From the NCBI GenBank assembly GCA_938036315.1, contig CALHPK010000018.1, positions 1 through 52,113 of the forward strand: a DNA stretch of 52,113 nt, in the 5' to 3' direction. The notes beneath the pieces are model-generated. The model was not told where the DNA came from and made no database searches. It was given only the letters and a program-made list of their open reading frames with translations. The position numbers were made by a program, and so were the translations under genes. Shown in pieces: positions 1-7,892 of the stretch (position 1 is its first letter; every line of letters begins with the position of its first letter). Source of the stretch: an uncultured bacterium (GTDB lineage Bacteria; Calescibacteriota; Calescibacteriia; Calescibacteriales; Calescibacteriaceae).

Positions 1-324
1 GTTTGGATCAAGGTGGAGCTTTATTGTGAAGCACACATCCTCCGATGTAAGTTCATCTCCGTTGTGAAACTTTACTCCTTTGCGAAGTTTGAATTCCCAT
101 GTTGTGGGATCTATGTTTTTCCAAGAGGTAGCCAGCCAAGGAACAGGATTCCCATCGTAATCAAAGCCAACAAGTTTATCAAATATGTAGTTTATAACTG
201 CGTACGAATCAGGATCAAAAGCTCTGTAGGGGACGATTGCGGGTGGGTCTGATGAGAAGAAAACAACTCTGAGTTCTTTAGCAGAAGCTATTCCATGCAG
301 AAAGAAAAAAAGAAGTGACTGTAG
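1..324 (-). CDS. ABC transporter peptide-type solute-binding protein, 5' end only
   Basis: N-terminal fragment of a family 5 (dipeptide/oligopeptide type) extracytoplasmic solute-binding protein; the rest lies beyond the window start. About 108 codons are visible: a hydrophobic signal-like stretch (SLLFFFLHGIASA), then the typical mature start with 'NYIFDKLVGFDYDGNPVPWL', 'ATSWKNIDPTTWEFKLRKGV' and 'FHNGDELTSEDV', which are hallmarks of the family. It would bind a peptide or other solute in the periplasm for an ABC importer. Odd: between the in-frame TAA at 343-345 and the mature region there is no ATG, GTG or TTG in this frame. A perfect AGGAGG (330-335 on the complement) sits 5 nt before a CTA codon at 322-324, which I used as the nominal start; a CTG at 298-300 is the other near-cognate choice. 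Product class is secure, the start is not. Confidence 0.85.
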
Positions 325-437
325 TTTTGCCTCCTTATCTTGTTACCGATGTGTATTAATGCTAAATATAATTTTAATCACTTGATTGATTTGTTTGTTC
401 TTGATTTTTAGGGTTTGTGTGGGTATGTATCCGGACT

Positions 438-950
438 TTAGGTTTCTTTTTGGGCGACAAATTTAAAGTTTCCAAAGCCAGCTTGTCCTGCTGTGTACAT
501 CACCTTTTTTAGTAAAGAGAAGGGGATTTTTTTGTGCGAGATCAAGTTTACTTCTCCTTTAAATTGGACATTCGGATTATACATTTGGATTTTGAGTATT
601 TTTTCTTTTCTTTTTTCAAGCTCTTCATACAGAGCTGGAATCATAAGATCTTGGGGGTTCAATCCTACAATATTTCCGTCTTGAATGTGTGCTACGATTT
701 TTTTATCGACAAGGATCTCGGATGTGGTAACTGTTATATTTACGAATTCGTTTATTGTTGTTTCGGAAGAGGAAAGCGGAAGTTGTAGCTTTGGTGAGAT
801 TGTAATGTTGGCTTCAGTAGAGGCGGAAAAGCTTTTGAGTAAGAATATTATTATTATAACGAACATATCTATAAGGTTTACCACATTTAGACCTCCTCCT
901 TCACCCATTTCCTCGGGATTGAATCCTCCATGTGCCCTCCTGCGTCTCAT
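438..950 (-). CDS. exbD: ExbD/TolR-family biopolymer transport protein
   Basis: 170-residue ExbD/TolR family protein: the small subunit of a proton-driven ExbB-ExbD or TolQ-TolR motor in the inner membrane. It shows the family layout: basic N-terminus (MRRRR), then 'LNVVNLIDMFVIIIIFLL', the single transmembrane helix carrying the conserved membrane aspartate in 'NLIDM', followed by a periplasmic domain with 'ILVDKKIVAH' and a C-terminal 'VMYTAGQAGFGNFKF' that matches the usual end of the domain. No exbB/tolQ is adjacent; the nearest downstream gene on the same strand is the solute-binding protein 113 bp away. A tolB lies elsewhere in the window (31.6 kb), so it could be the TolR of a dispersed Tol system or an ExbD of a TonB system; sequence alone does not decide. 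Confidence 0.9.
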   Translation of the reverse strand: MRRRRAHGGFNPEEMGEGGGLNVVNLIDMFVIIIIFLLKSFSASTEANITISPKLQLPLSSSETTINEFVNITVTTSEILVDKKIVAHIQDGNIVGLNPQDLMIPALYEELEKRKEKILKIQMYNPNVQFKGEVNLISHKKIPFSLLKKVMYTAGQAGFGNFKFVAQKET

Positions 951-1120
951 AAGTTTATACCTCTTATTTAATCATAACTACATTAATTAATAGCTAATAA
1001 AATTTAGTTATTATAAATAAATAATAGTAATAATCAATTAATAATAGTTATGTTCTGAGTAATCATAACAGCCATCATCATTAGTTATGAGTATTCATCA
1101 TTTTGCGGTGATATCTTTTT
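951..1120. promoter_or_regulatory. AT-rich intergenic with repeated CATAAC/GTTATG motifs
   Basis: This short intergenic region upstream of exbD holds four copies of a CATAAC-type motif: ATCATAAC at 971-978 and 1062-1069, and the inverse GTTATG at 1047-1052 and 1084-1089. The arrangement of direct and inverted copies could be an operator, but the local base composition is very AT-rich, so chance recurrence is possible. Confidence 0.25.
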
Positions 1121-2692
1121 TTAGCTACTTCCTGTCATTTCTTTATACATTTTGCTTTTTGCCTTTTCCCCGGCACTACATATATTAGCTTTGTCTATTA
1201 TGATTGTCTTCCCATCTTTCTCTACTTCAACCTTGTGTTCACATACGCATCCGGGGGCAAATTCGGAAATAACTTTAACTTTCTTGCTGTCTTCTATTTC
1301 TGCCTTTATGGTACCCCCGGTCGGCTTTGTGCAACCATTTTCTATCTTCACATTAGATAAAGTAATATTTATTCTCGTTCTATCTTTTTTCACTATTTGG
1401 ACTGAACCATTAAGAATAGCTCCGTTGTTTTCTTTCACCACGGTTACAGAATGAGAATATGATCGCATCAGAGCACCGTTTACACTAATTTGATTTGTGA
1501 TATTTAAGGAGAATGTCTTACCATCCGGGGTTTTTTCTTTGCTAATAGCTCTGGTTCTTATTGCGGATATTGAGAAAGAGGATGCTGGAGATGAGAAGTC
1601 AACATCTGCAAGAAGTTTTACACTAATTCCTTTGGGATCTTCACTTTTTATTCTCTCGTGGACTATTTTGACCTTTGCTTTCTCATCTCCGTAAATTGCT
1701 ATGAACTTCCCATCAGGTCCAGTGACAGAAGCGGAGAAAATTAGATTTTCCCTTGATTTCTTCTTGATTACAGATAATGTTCCTTTTAGACTGGATATTT
1801 TCCCTTCTTTGATCCAGCTGATATCAACATCTCTTGTGAGTAATATTTCTCTATTTTCTTCTGAGCCTGTGATTTTGACAACGAGTGTAGCAGTAGTAAC
1901 GGATATGCTGAGTTCTTCTTCAGTATCATCTACACTTGTGTTACTGATTTTTATCGCATTTGTAACGGTGCCATCTTCTCCTTTCACACTGCTTATTTCA
2001 ATGTTTCCTGTTACAAAATTTACATATTTGCCATCTTTTCCAAACTTGAGATTATTTAGAGTAAACCTATGAAGAAGTTGATCTTCTATGTATATACCTA
2101 CAGTTCCTGAGATATTGTATTCACCAATTGTGCAGTTTTGTACACTTAGAGTTCCATCTACTTTCATAGGATTGCTTTGGTAACTTCCCTGAAAACTACC
2201 TTTACCCCTCTTAAAGCAATCCAGAGCTCCGCTTGAGAAGAGTTTCAGAAGTTTTTCGTATTTAGATTTTCCCATATGTTCTACGTAGTTGAAGATTCTT
2301 ACAAATTCTTCCAATCTACTTTCACTGAGCATTTCTTTTATGTCAGATTCGTTCAATAGTTCTTCTGGTTCATTGATCTCTTTGAGCAGGATATGAGAGC
2401 TGTTGGGAGCTCTTGCGGTTAGAATTTCTGCTTCATTTATTTTATTTATATACTGCTCTATGAGCAATGGATTTAGTTCTGTTTCAGTAAGTAAAGAGGT
2501 TTCTCCAATAGCTATGTCAGAGTATGATATAACTTCTTGTTGCTCGGAAGCTGGGAGGCTTCCTACACTAATGGTTTGCCCCGCTTTATCTCCTTTTTCC
2601 CCTGCACAATTTATGATAGCAATCAAAAGACCTACCGAAAAGACAGACTTTATCAAGAGACTGCTAGTACTTATTTGTATTTTCTTTTTCAT
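1121..2692 (-). CDS. large secreted lipoprotein, unknown function
   Basis: Not recognised. About 523 residues beginning MKKKIQISTSS, a hydrophobic helix (SVFSVGLLIAII) and a cysteine in 'IINCAGEKG', a lipoprotein-like signal with a non-ideal lipobox. I chose the ATG at 2692 because AAGGAGGTG lies just before it; the GTG at 2704 overlaps that ribosome binding site. After an acidic, leucine-rich helical segment (about residues 40-155), the remainder (about 160-500) is threonine/serine-rich and reads as repeating beta strands ('GTLSVQNCTIGEYNISGTVG', 'GNIEISSVKGEDG', 'GSVQIVKKDRTRINITLSNV'), with two paired cysteines 'GCVCEH' near the end. It could be a surface or periplasmic beta-rich lipoprotein. 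It stands alone, with its own intergenic region on both sides. Confidence 0.75.
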   Translation of the reverse strand: MKKKIQISTSSLLIKSVFSVGLLIAIINCAGEKGDKAGQTISVGSLPASEQQEVISYSDIAIGETSLLTETELNPLLIEQYINKINEAEILTARAPNSSHILLKEINEPEELLNESDIKEMLSESRLEEFVRIFNYVEHMGKSKYEKLLKLFSSGALDCFKRGKGSFQGSYQSNPMKVDGTLSVQNCTIGEYNISGTVGIYIEDQLLHRFTLNNLKFGKDGKYVNFVTGNIEISSVKGEDGTVTNAIKISNTSVDDTEEELSISVTTATLVVKITGSEENREILLTRDVDISWIKEGKISSLKGTLSVIKKKSRENLIFSASVTGPDGKFIAIYGDEKAKVKIVHERIKSEDPKGISVKLLADVDFSSPASSFSISAIRTRAISKEKTPDGKTFSLNITNQISVNGALMRSYSHSVTVVKENNGAILNGSVQIVKKDRTRINITLSNVKIENGCTKPTGGTIKAEIEDSKKVKVISEFAPGCVCEHKVEVEKDGKTIIIDKANICSAGEKAKSKMYKEMTGSS

Positions 2693-2784
2693 AATAAAAT
2701 TCACCTCCTTGCTAGAAAGTTGGTTCAGGGAATAGATTTTATTTGAATTTGCAAATTTTTCAGAAGATGCAGGGTGTGGCAGCG

Positions 2785-2838
2785 AATTTATAACGTAAGC
2801 GGAATTTATAACGTAAGCGGAACTTATAATGTAAATTG
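2785..2838. repeat. 18-bp tandem repeat, three copies
   Basis: Two perfect adjacent copies of AATTTATAACGTAAGCGG (2785-2802, 2803-2820) followed by a third with 13 of 18 matches (2821-2838). Each unit contains a TATAAC/TATAAT-like core. The block lies in the intergenic region between two divergent genes. Confidence 0.9.
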
Positions 2839-2990
2839 TAATATAGCCATAATGTGCAAAAGAAAAGATTCTGAAAAAGGAAGATGGGAAAATATCGTTA
2901 AGATGTAAAAAGGGAATTCAGAGGTATACGATCGGCAAAATATTACGGCACATTTGTGGGGCGGTAGTGAACCTTTAAGTATTTGCAAAG

Positions 2991-3019
2991 TTGTTAAGGC
3001 ATTGTAGAAATAGTATAAT
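2991..3019 (+). promoter_or_regulatory. sigma-70-type promoter of the cobalamin adenosyltransferase gene
   Basis: TTGTTA (2991-2996), a 17-bp spacer, then a perfect TATAAT (3014-3019). The predicted transcript would start near 3026, giving a leader of only about 15 nt that carries AAGGGG (3026-3031) before the ATG at 3041. Confidence 0.7.
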
Positions 3020-3040
3020 GGTATTAAGGGGTTTTTTTAG

Positions 3041-3655
3041 ATGAGCGAAAGTGAAAGTAACAAAAGGAAATTCTTCAGAATTACAAAGATAACTACAAAG
3101 TTCGGAGATAGTGGAGAAACATATATACCTGGAGGATTTGTAGTGAGCAAATCACATTCTAGAATAAGGGCATACGGGGCAGTGGATGAGCTTGTAAGTC
3201 TCCTCGGCTATATCATATCTGTGATTGAGGATTCAGATAGAAAAGATGTTCTCATCGACATAAAGGATGTGCTCAGAAGGATTCAGGATCAACTCTTTGT
3301 GCTTGGTGGCGACTTAGCCAGACTCTTTAGGAAGAGCGATGAGCATCGTCCCAAATCGGTAAAGCAAGCAATGATAGATTGGCTTGAGGAGGAAGAAGAA
3401 AAATTCCTTCAAGAACTTGAGCCCCTTGAAGATTTTATCATACCAGGAGGGAGCAGAATATCGGCTTTGATACATCTAGCAAGAACAGTAGCGCGCAGGT
3501 GTGAGACAGAAATTGTAAATCTTGCCTGTACAGAAAAAATAAATCAAAAATGCATAGTATATATAAATAGACTTTCAGATTTACTCTTTATTCTCGCCAG
3601 AATTGTAAATAAAAGATTAGGGATAAAAGAAGAAATAGTAAATTGGGAAGCTTAA
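3041..3655 (+). CDS. PduO-type cob(I)yrinic acid a,c-diamide adenosyltransferase
   Basis: ATP:cob(I)alamin adenosyltransferase of the PduO/EutT superfamily, which transfers the 5'-deoxyadenosyl group of ATP to cob(I)alamin to make coenzyme B12 in the cytoplasm. The diagnostic N-terminus is present after about 18 extra residues: 'TKFGDSGETYIPGG' (the T-x-x-GD-x-G ATP-binding loop), then 'RIRAYGAVDELVSLLGYI', and near the C-terminus 'HLARTVARRCETEIV' and 'INRLSDLLFILAR', the conserved helices with the R-x-x-ER-like and NRLSD motifs. 204 residues is normal. It heads a plus-strand run with proC, the prepilin peptidase and HMG-CoA lyase and has its own good promoter; no other B12 biosynthesis gene is near, so it may serve salvage. 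Confidence 0.92.
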   Translation: MSESESNKRKFFRITKITTKFGDSGETYIPGGFVVSKSHSRIRAYGAVDELVSLLGYIISVIEDSDRKDVLIDIKDVLRRIQDQLFVLGGDLARLFRKSDEHRPKSVKQAMIDWLEEEEEKFLQELEPLEDFIIPGGSRISALIHLARTVARRCETEIVNLACTEKINQKCIVYINRLSDLLFILARIVNKRLGIKEEIVNWEA

Positions 3656-3721
3656 TTTAGAAGTTGTAGATAATTTAAAATTGTTTAAATTGTGGCTTGA
3701 TAGTAGCATAGCTCTGATGCG

Positions 3722-4483
3722 ATGAAAATAGGCATAATAGGAGTAGGGAAAATAGGGACTGCAATTGCAAGGGGGCTTAGGAATAGTAGCTTCAGATTAT
3801 TCCTTTATGATAAAGTTGGTGTATCACAAGAATTCCAGATGTACGCCGTTGACTCTTGTGAAGAACTTGTAAATAATTCAGATGTAATATTTGTAGCGGT
3901 TAAGCCGAAAGATGTTTACGATGTGCTTACAGATATTTCAGATCTTTCTAAGGATCGTCTTGTGGTATCGGTTGCTGCAGGAATAAGATCAGATGTTATA
4001 AAAAAATTTGTAAGAAGGTGGGCTAGAGTTATGCCCAATATTCCATTAGAGCAAAGGGAAGGAGTAGTAGCGATCTACTCATCGGATAGTAATGATTCTG
4101 AATTGCTTGCCGAGATATTCAAAGATTTAGGAAAAACCTACATCGTCAATTCAGATGATGAAATAGATATTTTTACCGCGGTATCAGCATCTGGACCTGG
4201 CTATCTTGCTGTTTTAATGGAATCTTTTGAAGATGCAATAGTGAGAGCTGGGCTTCCTCGGCAGATTGCAAGAGAGATCTCAGCTCAAACATTTCTTGGG
4301 ACAGCAAAGCTTATACTCAGTGGCAAATCTCCTTCTCAGATCAAAGATGAGGTTATGACTCCTGCAGGAACTACTGCGGAGGCAATTTTCCATATAAATG
4401 AAGCAAGAAAAATTATCTTTTATGCAGTTAGTTCCGCAATCCAAAGATCAAAAGAAATCTCAGAAATTCTAAAGAGTAAATGA
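3722..4483 (+). CDS. proC: pyrroline-5-carboxylate reductase
   Basis: Last enzyme of proline synthesis: NAD(P)H-dependent reduction of 1-pyrroline-5-carboxylate to L-proline in the cytoplasm. The N-terminal Rossmann fold shows 'GIIGVGKIGTAIARGL' at residues 3-18 and 'VIFVAVKPKDV' after the second beta-alpha unit; the C-terminal dimerisation domain carries 'AVSASGPGYLAVLMESFEDA', 'GLPRQIAREISAQTFLGTA' and 'VMTPAGTTAEAI', the substrate-binding signature. 253 residues is slightly short but complete. Its stop codon overlaps the start of the prepilin peptidase gene by 4 bp (ATGA), indicating translational coupling. Confidence 0.95.
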   Translation: MKIGIIGVGKIGTAIARGLRNSSFRLFLYDKVGVSQEFQMYAVDSCEELVNNSDVIFVAVKPKDVYDVLTDISDLSKDRLVVSVAAGIRSDVIKKFVRRWARVMPNIPLEQREGVVAIYSSDSNDSELLAEIFKDLGKTYIVNSDDEIDIFTAVSASGPGYLAVLMESFEDAIVRAGLPRQIAREISAQTFLGTAKLILSGKSPSQIKDEVMTPAGTTAEAIFHINEARKIIFYAVSSAIQRSKEISEILKSK

Positions 4484-5250
4484 TAATAGCAGGAATATTT
4501 TTATCTTTCATCTGGGGAACTATATGGGGATCTTTTGGGTCAACAATAGTATATAGGACTAATAGAGGAATGTCCATTGTAAAACCACCATCGTTATGTC
4601 CTAACTGCGGAAAAATTTTACCTTGGAGGCACAAAATACCAATTTTGAGTTATGTGGTTCTCGGTGGAAAATGCGGTTTCTGTGGAGCTAAGATAAATCC
4701 ATTTTACATTATTACAGAATTTTTATCCGGTATTACTGGCGTTTTTGCTTTCATATTTTCTGATTCAACTTTGAGTTTTTTACTCAACTTCTTCTTCCTC
4801 TGGAGCCTATTGATTCTCACAATATCAGATATTATGTATTTGCATATTCCTGTTTTGAATATTGTTATTGCTACCGCTTCTGCCGTCGTTTATCAGATGG
4901 TTCAGGGTGATTACAAAGATATGATTTGGGGTATGCTTATAGGAGTATCGATCCCTCTGGTTATATTATTGCTGTACAAATTCCTAAGGAAGAAAGAAGG
5001 GATAGGAGAGGGGGATATTTTAGTTATGTTTCCAGTGGGGGCGTATTTTGGTTTTTCCGAAACTTTGACCATCTTTATTTTATCTACTTTGCTAGGAGGT
5101 TTTGTATCTTTAATTCTCCTTATACTTGGAAAGAGCAGGGAGTCTATGATTCCATTTGTTCCATTTATATTTATTTCAGTTATTCTTGTATTTTTATTAG
5201 AGAGATTATATCTGACGGATTTGAGATTTGTCCCTCGTTTTTTGTGGTAA
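4480..5250 (+). CDS. pilD: type IV prepilin peptidase / N-methyltransferase (A24 family)
   Basis: Bifunctional membrane aspartic peptidase that cleaves prepilin leaders and methylates the new N-terminus. The N-terminal domain has the full zinc-binding set C40-x2-C43 and C65-x2-C68 ('LCPNCGKILPWRHKIPILSY', 'GKCGFCGAKI'). The catalytic aspartates are D117 in 'ISDIMYLHIP' and D179 in 'GEGDILVM'. About eight hydrophobic helices. It overlaps proC by 4 bp. No pilin or pil assembly gene is in the window, but the intact active site implies that type IV pili or a type II secretion/competence apparatus exist elsewhere in the genome. Confidence 0.93.
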   Translation: MIIAGIFLSFIWGTIWGSFGSTIVYRTNRGMSIVKPPSLCPNCGKILPWRHKIPILSYVVLGGKCGFCGAKINPFYIITEFLSGITGVFAFIFSDSTLSFLLNFFFLWSLLILTISDIMYLHIPVLNIVIATASAVVYQMVQGDYKDMIWGMLIGVSIPLVILLLYKFLRKKEGIGEGDILVMFPVGAYFGFSETLTIFILSTLLGGFVSLILLILGKSRESMIPFVPFIFISVILVFLLERLYLTDLRFVPRFLW

Positions 5251-5282
5251 TTTCTGCAAACTTGATAAGTAATTAATTTTTG

Positions 5283-6245
5283 ATGATGGCAGATAGATTC
5301 GAGGATGTAACTAAAAGTAGAAGTAGAAGTAGAAGAAAGGATGTGATTATAGTTGAGGTTTCACCACGTGACGGGCTTCAGAATGAGAAAGAGATTGTTC
5401 CAGTTGAGTTGAAGGAAAAATTTATAAGGAAGCTTATGGAAAGTGGGGTTGATGAGATAGAGGTGGGATCTTTTGTCTCTCCAAAGGTTGTCCCTCAGAT
5501 GAAAGATACGGACGAGCTATTTTTGAGGATTGAGAAAAACGGTATACGTGTGAAGTTTTCTGCTTTGGTTCCGAATCTCAGAGGTTTTGAGAGGGTTATG
5601 AATTTGCCGGCTGATAAGAGACCTGAAAAGATTGCAGTTTTTACTGCTGCTTCTGAAACTTTTAACAGAAGGAATATAGGGATGACTATTGAGGAATCTC
5701 TGAGGGTTTTCAAAGATGTGATAATGGAAGCTAAGAGGAATAGATTTGAGGTTAGAGCTTATATCTCTACTGCCTTCTGGTGTCCGTTTGAAGGTAAAAT
5801 ACCACCTGTGAGAGTCATTAAGATTTGTGAAGAGCTTTTTAGTTTGGGTGCAGATGAGATTTCAATTGCGGACACAATTGGTAGGGCTTCTCCTTCTGAT
5901 ACAAGGGAGCTTCTTTCTGACATTGCGAAAAGTTTTGATGTTTCAAAAATAGCTATGCATTTCCATGCAACTTATGGTATGGCAATTACTGATGCTTTTG
6001 TATCTTATGAAGAATTTGGAGTAAGGAGGTTTGATAGTTCAGCGGGAGGGCTTGGAGGATGCCCTTTTGCACCGGGAGCGCGTGGGAATATTGCTACAGA
6101 AGATCTGGTCTTTGCCTTTGAGAGCTCCGGTATAAAAACTGGAGTTGATATCAAAAAGATTATTGATGCTGTATCTTGCTTGCAAATTCATCCTCGCTCA
6201 TCAATATCTCAGATAGAGAAAATAATTATGTATGATGCATCATAA
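5283..6245 (+). CDS. mvaB: hydroxymethylglutaryl-CoA lyase
   Basis: Cleaves HMG-CoA to acetyl-CoA and acetoacetate, the last step of leucine degradation (or ketone body formation). A TIM-barrel DRE-metallolyase: 'EVSPRDGLQNEK' carries the R-D pair at the first strand, 'AMHFHATYGMA' the metal-binding H-x-H, and 'GGLGGCPFAPGARGNIATED' the catalytic cysteine loop specific to HMG-CoA lyases as opposed to isopropylmalate synthases. The start is one of two consecutive ATGs (5283, 5286); a TTG at 5280 is also in frame. Oddity: the N-terminal 18 residues include SRSRSRR, encoded by a 6-bp tandem repeat (AGTAGA three times, 5316-5333). No other leucine catabolism gene is next to it. Confidence 0.93.
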   Translation: MMADRFEDVTKSRSRSRRKDVIIVEVSPRDGLQNEKEIVPVELKEKFIRKLMESGVDEIEVGSFVSPKVVPQMKDTDELFLRIEKNGIRVKFSALVPNLRGFERVMNLPADKRPEKIAVFTAASETFNRRNIGMTIEESLRVFKDVIMEAKRNRFEVRAYISTAFWCPFEGKIPPVRVIKICEELFSLGADEISIADTIGRASPSDTRELLSDIAKSFDVSKIAMHFHATYGMAITDAFVSYEEFGVRRFDSSAGGLGGCPFAPGARGNIATEDLVFAFESSGIKTGVDIKKIIDAVSCLQIHPRSSISQIEKIIMYDAS

Positions 6246-6302
6246 TCATATAGTAGATTATCGGATCACAGTAATTTTGAATAGGTTGTCTAATTTTAGT
6301 TA

Positions 6303-7202
6303 TTAATTTTTTGATAGTCCCTTTTCCGGGAGAAAGATTAAAGGATTGAGGGCTTGAGTTCTCCTTCTTATCTCAAAGTGAAGGTGTGGCATTTGAGCGT
6401 TCCCAGTCATACCAACTTTTCCGATCTCTTGCCCTTTTCTGACAAAGTCATTTTCTTTTACCATGTTCAATTTGTTATGTGCATATACCGTAAAGAAATC
6501 TCCTTCATGTTTTATTATTATGACATTCCCGTATCCTTTAAGGAATCCTGAGAAGATTACGACACCATCTGCTGATGCCTTTATTGGGGTTCCTTCTGGG
6601 GCTTTTATATCTATCCCTTTATGTTCCTTGCTCCCTCTTTGTCCAAATTGCGATATTACTTCTCCATCTACAGGCCAGATAAATTCAGGCTTTGCTGTTT
6701 TATATTTTTCAGGTTTCTGTAGTTTCAGTTCTTCATTTTCTCTCTTCAGTGAAGCTAAATCAGTTTTTTTACTGGGTTGCGGTAAATCTTTTATTGTTTT
6801 TTTCTCATACTCATTCTTTTTTATATCATTTTCATCTTTCCTCAGTTGTTCAGGTTTTTCTTTCACAATTTGTGTTTTTTCTGAGCTATAGTTTTCAGGT
6901 TGACTTTTTGCTTTATCAATTTTTGCTTTATCAAGAGGGATATATATATAGTTTCCTTCTTTGATCTTCTCCGGAGCAAATCTCCAGGGATACTTGCTAT
7001 TTTCTCTTATTATATCTTCTTCTGAGACATTGTATTTTTCAGCTATGTCTTTTAGAGTCTCACCCTTTTTCACTTTATGGTATATTCCGTATCCGCATGA
7101 GTAGGCTATTGTTAGAAGTATAGGAGATAATTTCAGAAGTTTTGTCCATATTAGAAGTTTTGTCCATATTTCCCTTTTAATTCCACAAATCTGCATGGGC
7201 AT
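6303..7202 (-). CDS. LysM and M23 peptidase domain protein (NlpD/EnvC-like)
   Basis: Cell-wall metalloendopeptidase or amidase activator. Order: a hydrophobic signal segment (LKLSPILLTIAYSCGYG, possibly a poor lipobox), a LysM domain at about residues 41-92 ('YHKVKKGETLKDIAEKYNVS', 'IKEGNYIYIPL'), a charged Lys/Glu-rich linker, and a C-terminal M23 domain with 'GSKEHKGIDIKAPEGTPIKA' (H-x3-D zinc ligands) and 'MPHLHFEIR' (H-x-H). The zinc ligands appear complete, so it may be active, unlike EnvC or NlpD. The start at 7202 (or ATG 7196) lies inside pcm, an overlap of about 50 bp. The overlap contains an 18-bp tandem duplication, and a second 15-bp tandem duplication lies in the linker (DKAKIDKAK). 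Downstream of pcm in the same transcription unit, as nlpD often is in other bacteria. Confidence 0.9.
   Translation of the reverse strand: MPMQICGIKREIWTKLLIWTKLLKLSPILLTIAYSCGYGIYHKVKKGETLKDIAEKYNVSEEDIIRENSKYPWRFAPEKIKEGNYIYIPLDKAKIDKAKSQPENYSSEKTQIVKEKPEQLRKDENDIKKNEYEKKTIKDLPQPSKKTDLASLKRENEELKLQKPEKYKTAKPEFIWPVDGEVISQFGQRGSKEHKGIDIKAPEGTPIKASADGVVIFSGFLKGYGNVIIIKHEGDFFTVYAHNKLNMVKENDFVRKGQEIGKVGMTGNAQMPHLHFEIRRRTQALNPLIFLPEKGLSKN
6905..6934. repeat. 15-bp in-frame tandem duplication inside the M23 gene
   Basis: Two perfect adjacent copies of TTTTTGCTTTATCAA (6905-6919, 6920-6934), encoding a doubled DKAKI on the minus strand between the LysM and peptidase domains. Confidence 0.9.
7135..7170. 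repeat. 18-bp tandem duplication across the pcm stop codon
   Basis: Two perfect adjacent copies of AGAAGTTTTGTCCATATT (7135-7152, 7153-7170). The block spans the pcm stop codon (7151-7153) and the N-terminal coding part of the M23 gene, where it encodes the doubled TKLLIW/TKLL sequence. Confidence 0.95.
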
Positions 7203-7873
7203 AGCTTTACTATTTCTATTTCATTTTCTCTAGCTTTAATAATTTTACAAAGGTGTTGCTCGTTGTTTTGGGAAAGTGGCATAATAACAATTCCTCCTGT
7301 TTTGAGTTGTTGAATAAATGGTGGGGGGATTTTTTTAGCAGAGGCCGAAACGCAGATTCTATCGTATGGCGCTTCTTCAACAAATCCTTCAGATCCATCT
7401 CCAACAACAAACCTTACATTTTTTACTCCTAAAAGTTCAAGTCTATTTTGCGCAAGTTGAGAGAGTTCTTCGTGTATCTCCACGGTTATAACCTCACTTG
7501 ATAGTACTGAAAGTAAGGCGGTCATATAGCCTGATCCGGTCCCGATTTCGAGGATTTTCTCCTTTCCAGAAAGTTCGAGATTCTCGAGCATAAATGCTGT
7601 GACAAAAGGCTGAGATATAGTCTGGTCAAATCCTATTGGTAGTGGTGTATCGGAGTAGCTATGCTTTATGAGGTCAGAAGGGACGAACATATGTCTGGGG
7701 ATCAGCATCATAGAAAGGAGGACTTTTTTATCTTTTATTCCTTTGCGTTCGAGGAGTCTTACCATTTTTCTTCTTTTATCGTATAGTTCATAGGTGAATT
7801 TTTCTACGTTTTGTGGGATATTGAGTTTTAATATTCTGCATTGTTCTATGATATTTTGTTGATCCGATAGCAT
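7151..7873 (-). CDS. pcm: protein-L-isoaspartate O-methyltransferase
   Basis: SAM-dependent repair enzyme that methylates isoaspartyl residues of damaged proteins. The family signatures are in order: 'VLLSMMLIPRHMFVPSDL', 'SDTPLPIGFDQTISQPFVTA', the SAM-binding motif 'ILEIGTGSGYMTALLS', 'VGDGSEGFVEEAPYDRICVS', and 'QLKTGGIVIMPL'. The first 36 residues before 'MVRLLERKGI' are an extension relative to many homologues, so the methionine at residue 37 is an alternative start. It lies between the diguanylate cyclase gene (19-bp gap) and the LysM-M23 gene (overlap), consistent with one minus-strand operon. Protein repair enzymes of this type are common in thermophiles but not restricted to them. 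Confidence 0.94.
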   Translation of the reverse strand: MLSDQQNIIEQCRILKLNIPQNVEKFTYELYDKRRKMVRLLERKGIKDKKVLLSMMLIPRHMFVPSDLIKHSYSDTPLPIGFDQTISQPFVTAFMLENLELSGKEKILEIGTGSGYMTALLSVLSSEVITVEIHEELSQLAQNRLELLGVKNVRFVVGDGSEGFVEEAPYDRICVSASAKKIPPPFIQQLKTGGIVIMPLSQNNEQHLCKIIKARENEIEIVKLCPCRFVELKGKYGQNF

Positions 7874-7892
7874 TATAGTTGGGTTATTGTAT

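Larger units (their letters stand above)
2705..3040. other. intergenic region between divergent genes
   Basis: A 336-bp gap between the divergent lipoprotein and cobalamin adenosyltransferase genes. It contains a 12-bp palindrome AATTTGCAAATT (2746-2757) about 55 bp upstream of the lipoprotein start, an 18-bp tandem repeat (2785-2838) and a clear sigma-70 type promoter reading rightward (2991-3019). I looked for a B12 riboswitch because the right-hand gene is a cobalamin enzyme, and did not find the conserved B12-box elements. Confidence 0.6.

Noticed and set aside
13-252. 79-codon plus-strand open frame at the window start
   Set aside because: It is the shadow of the solute-binding protein gene on the minus strand, which has clear family motifs.
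2840-3040. Cobalamin riboswitch upstream of the adenosyltransferase gene
   Set aside because: I searched by eye for the conserved B12-box and core elements and did not find them; a normal promoter lies close to the gene and leaves only a 15-nt leader.
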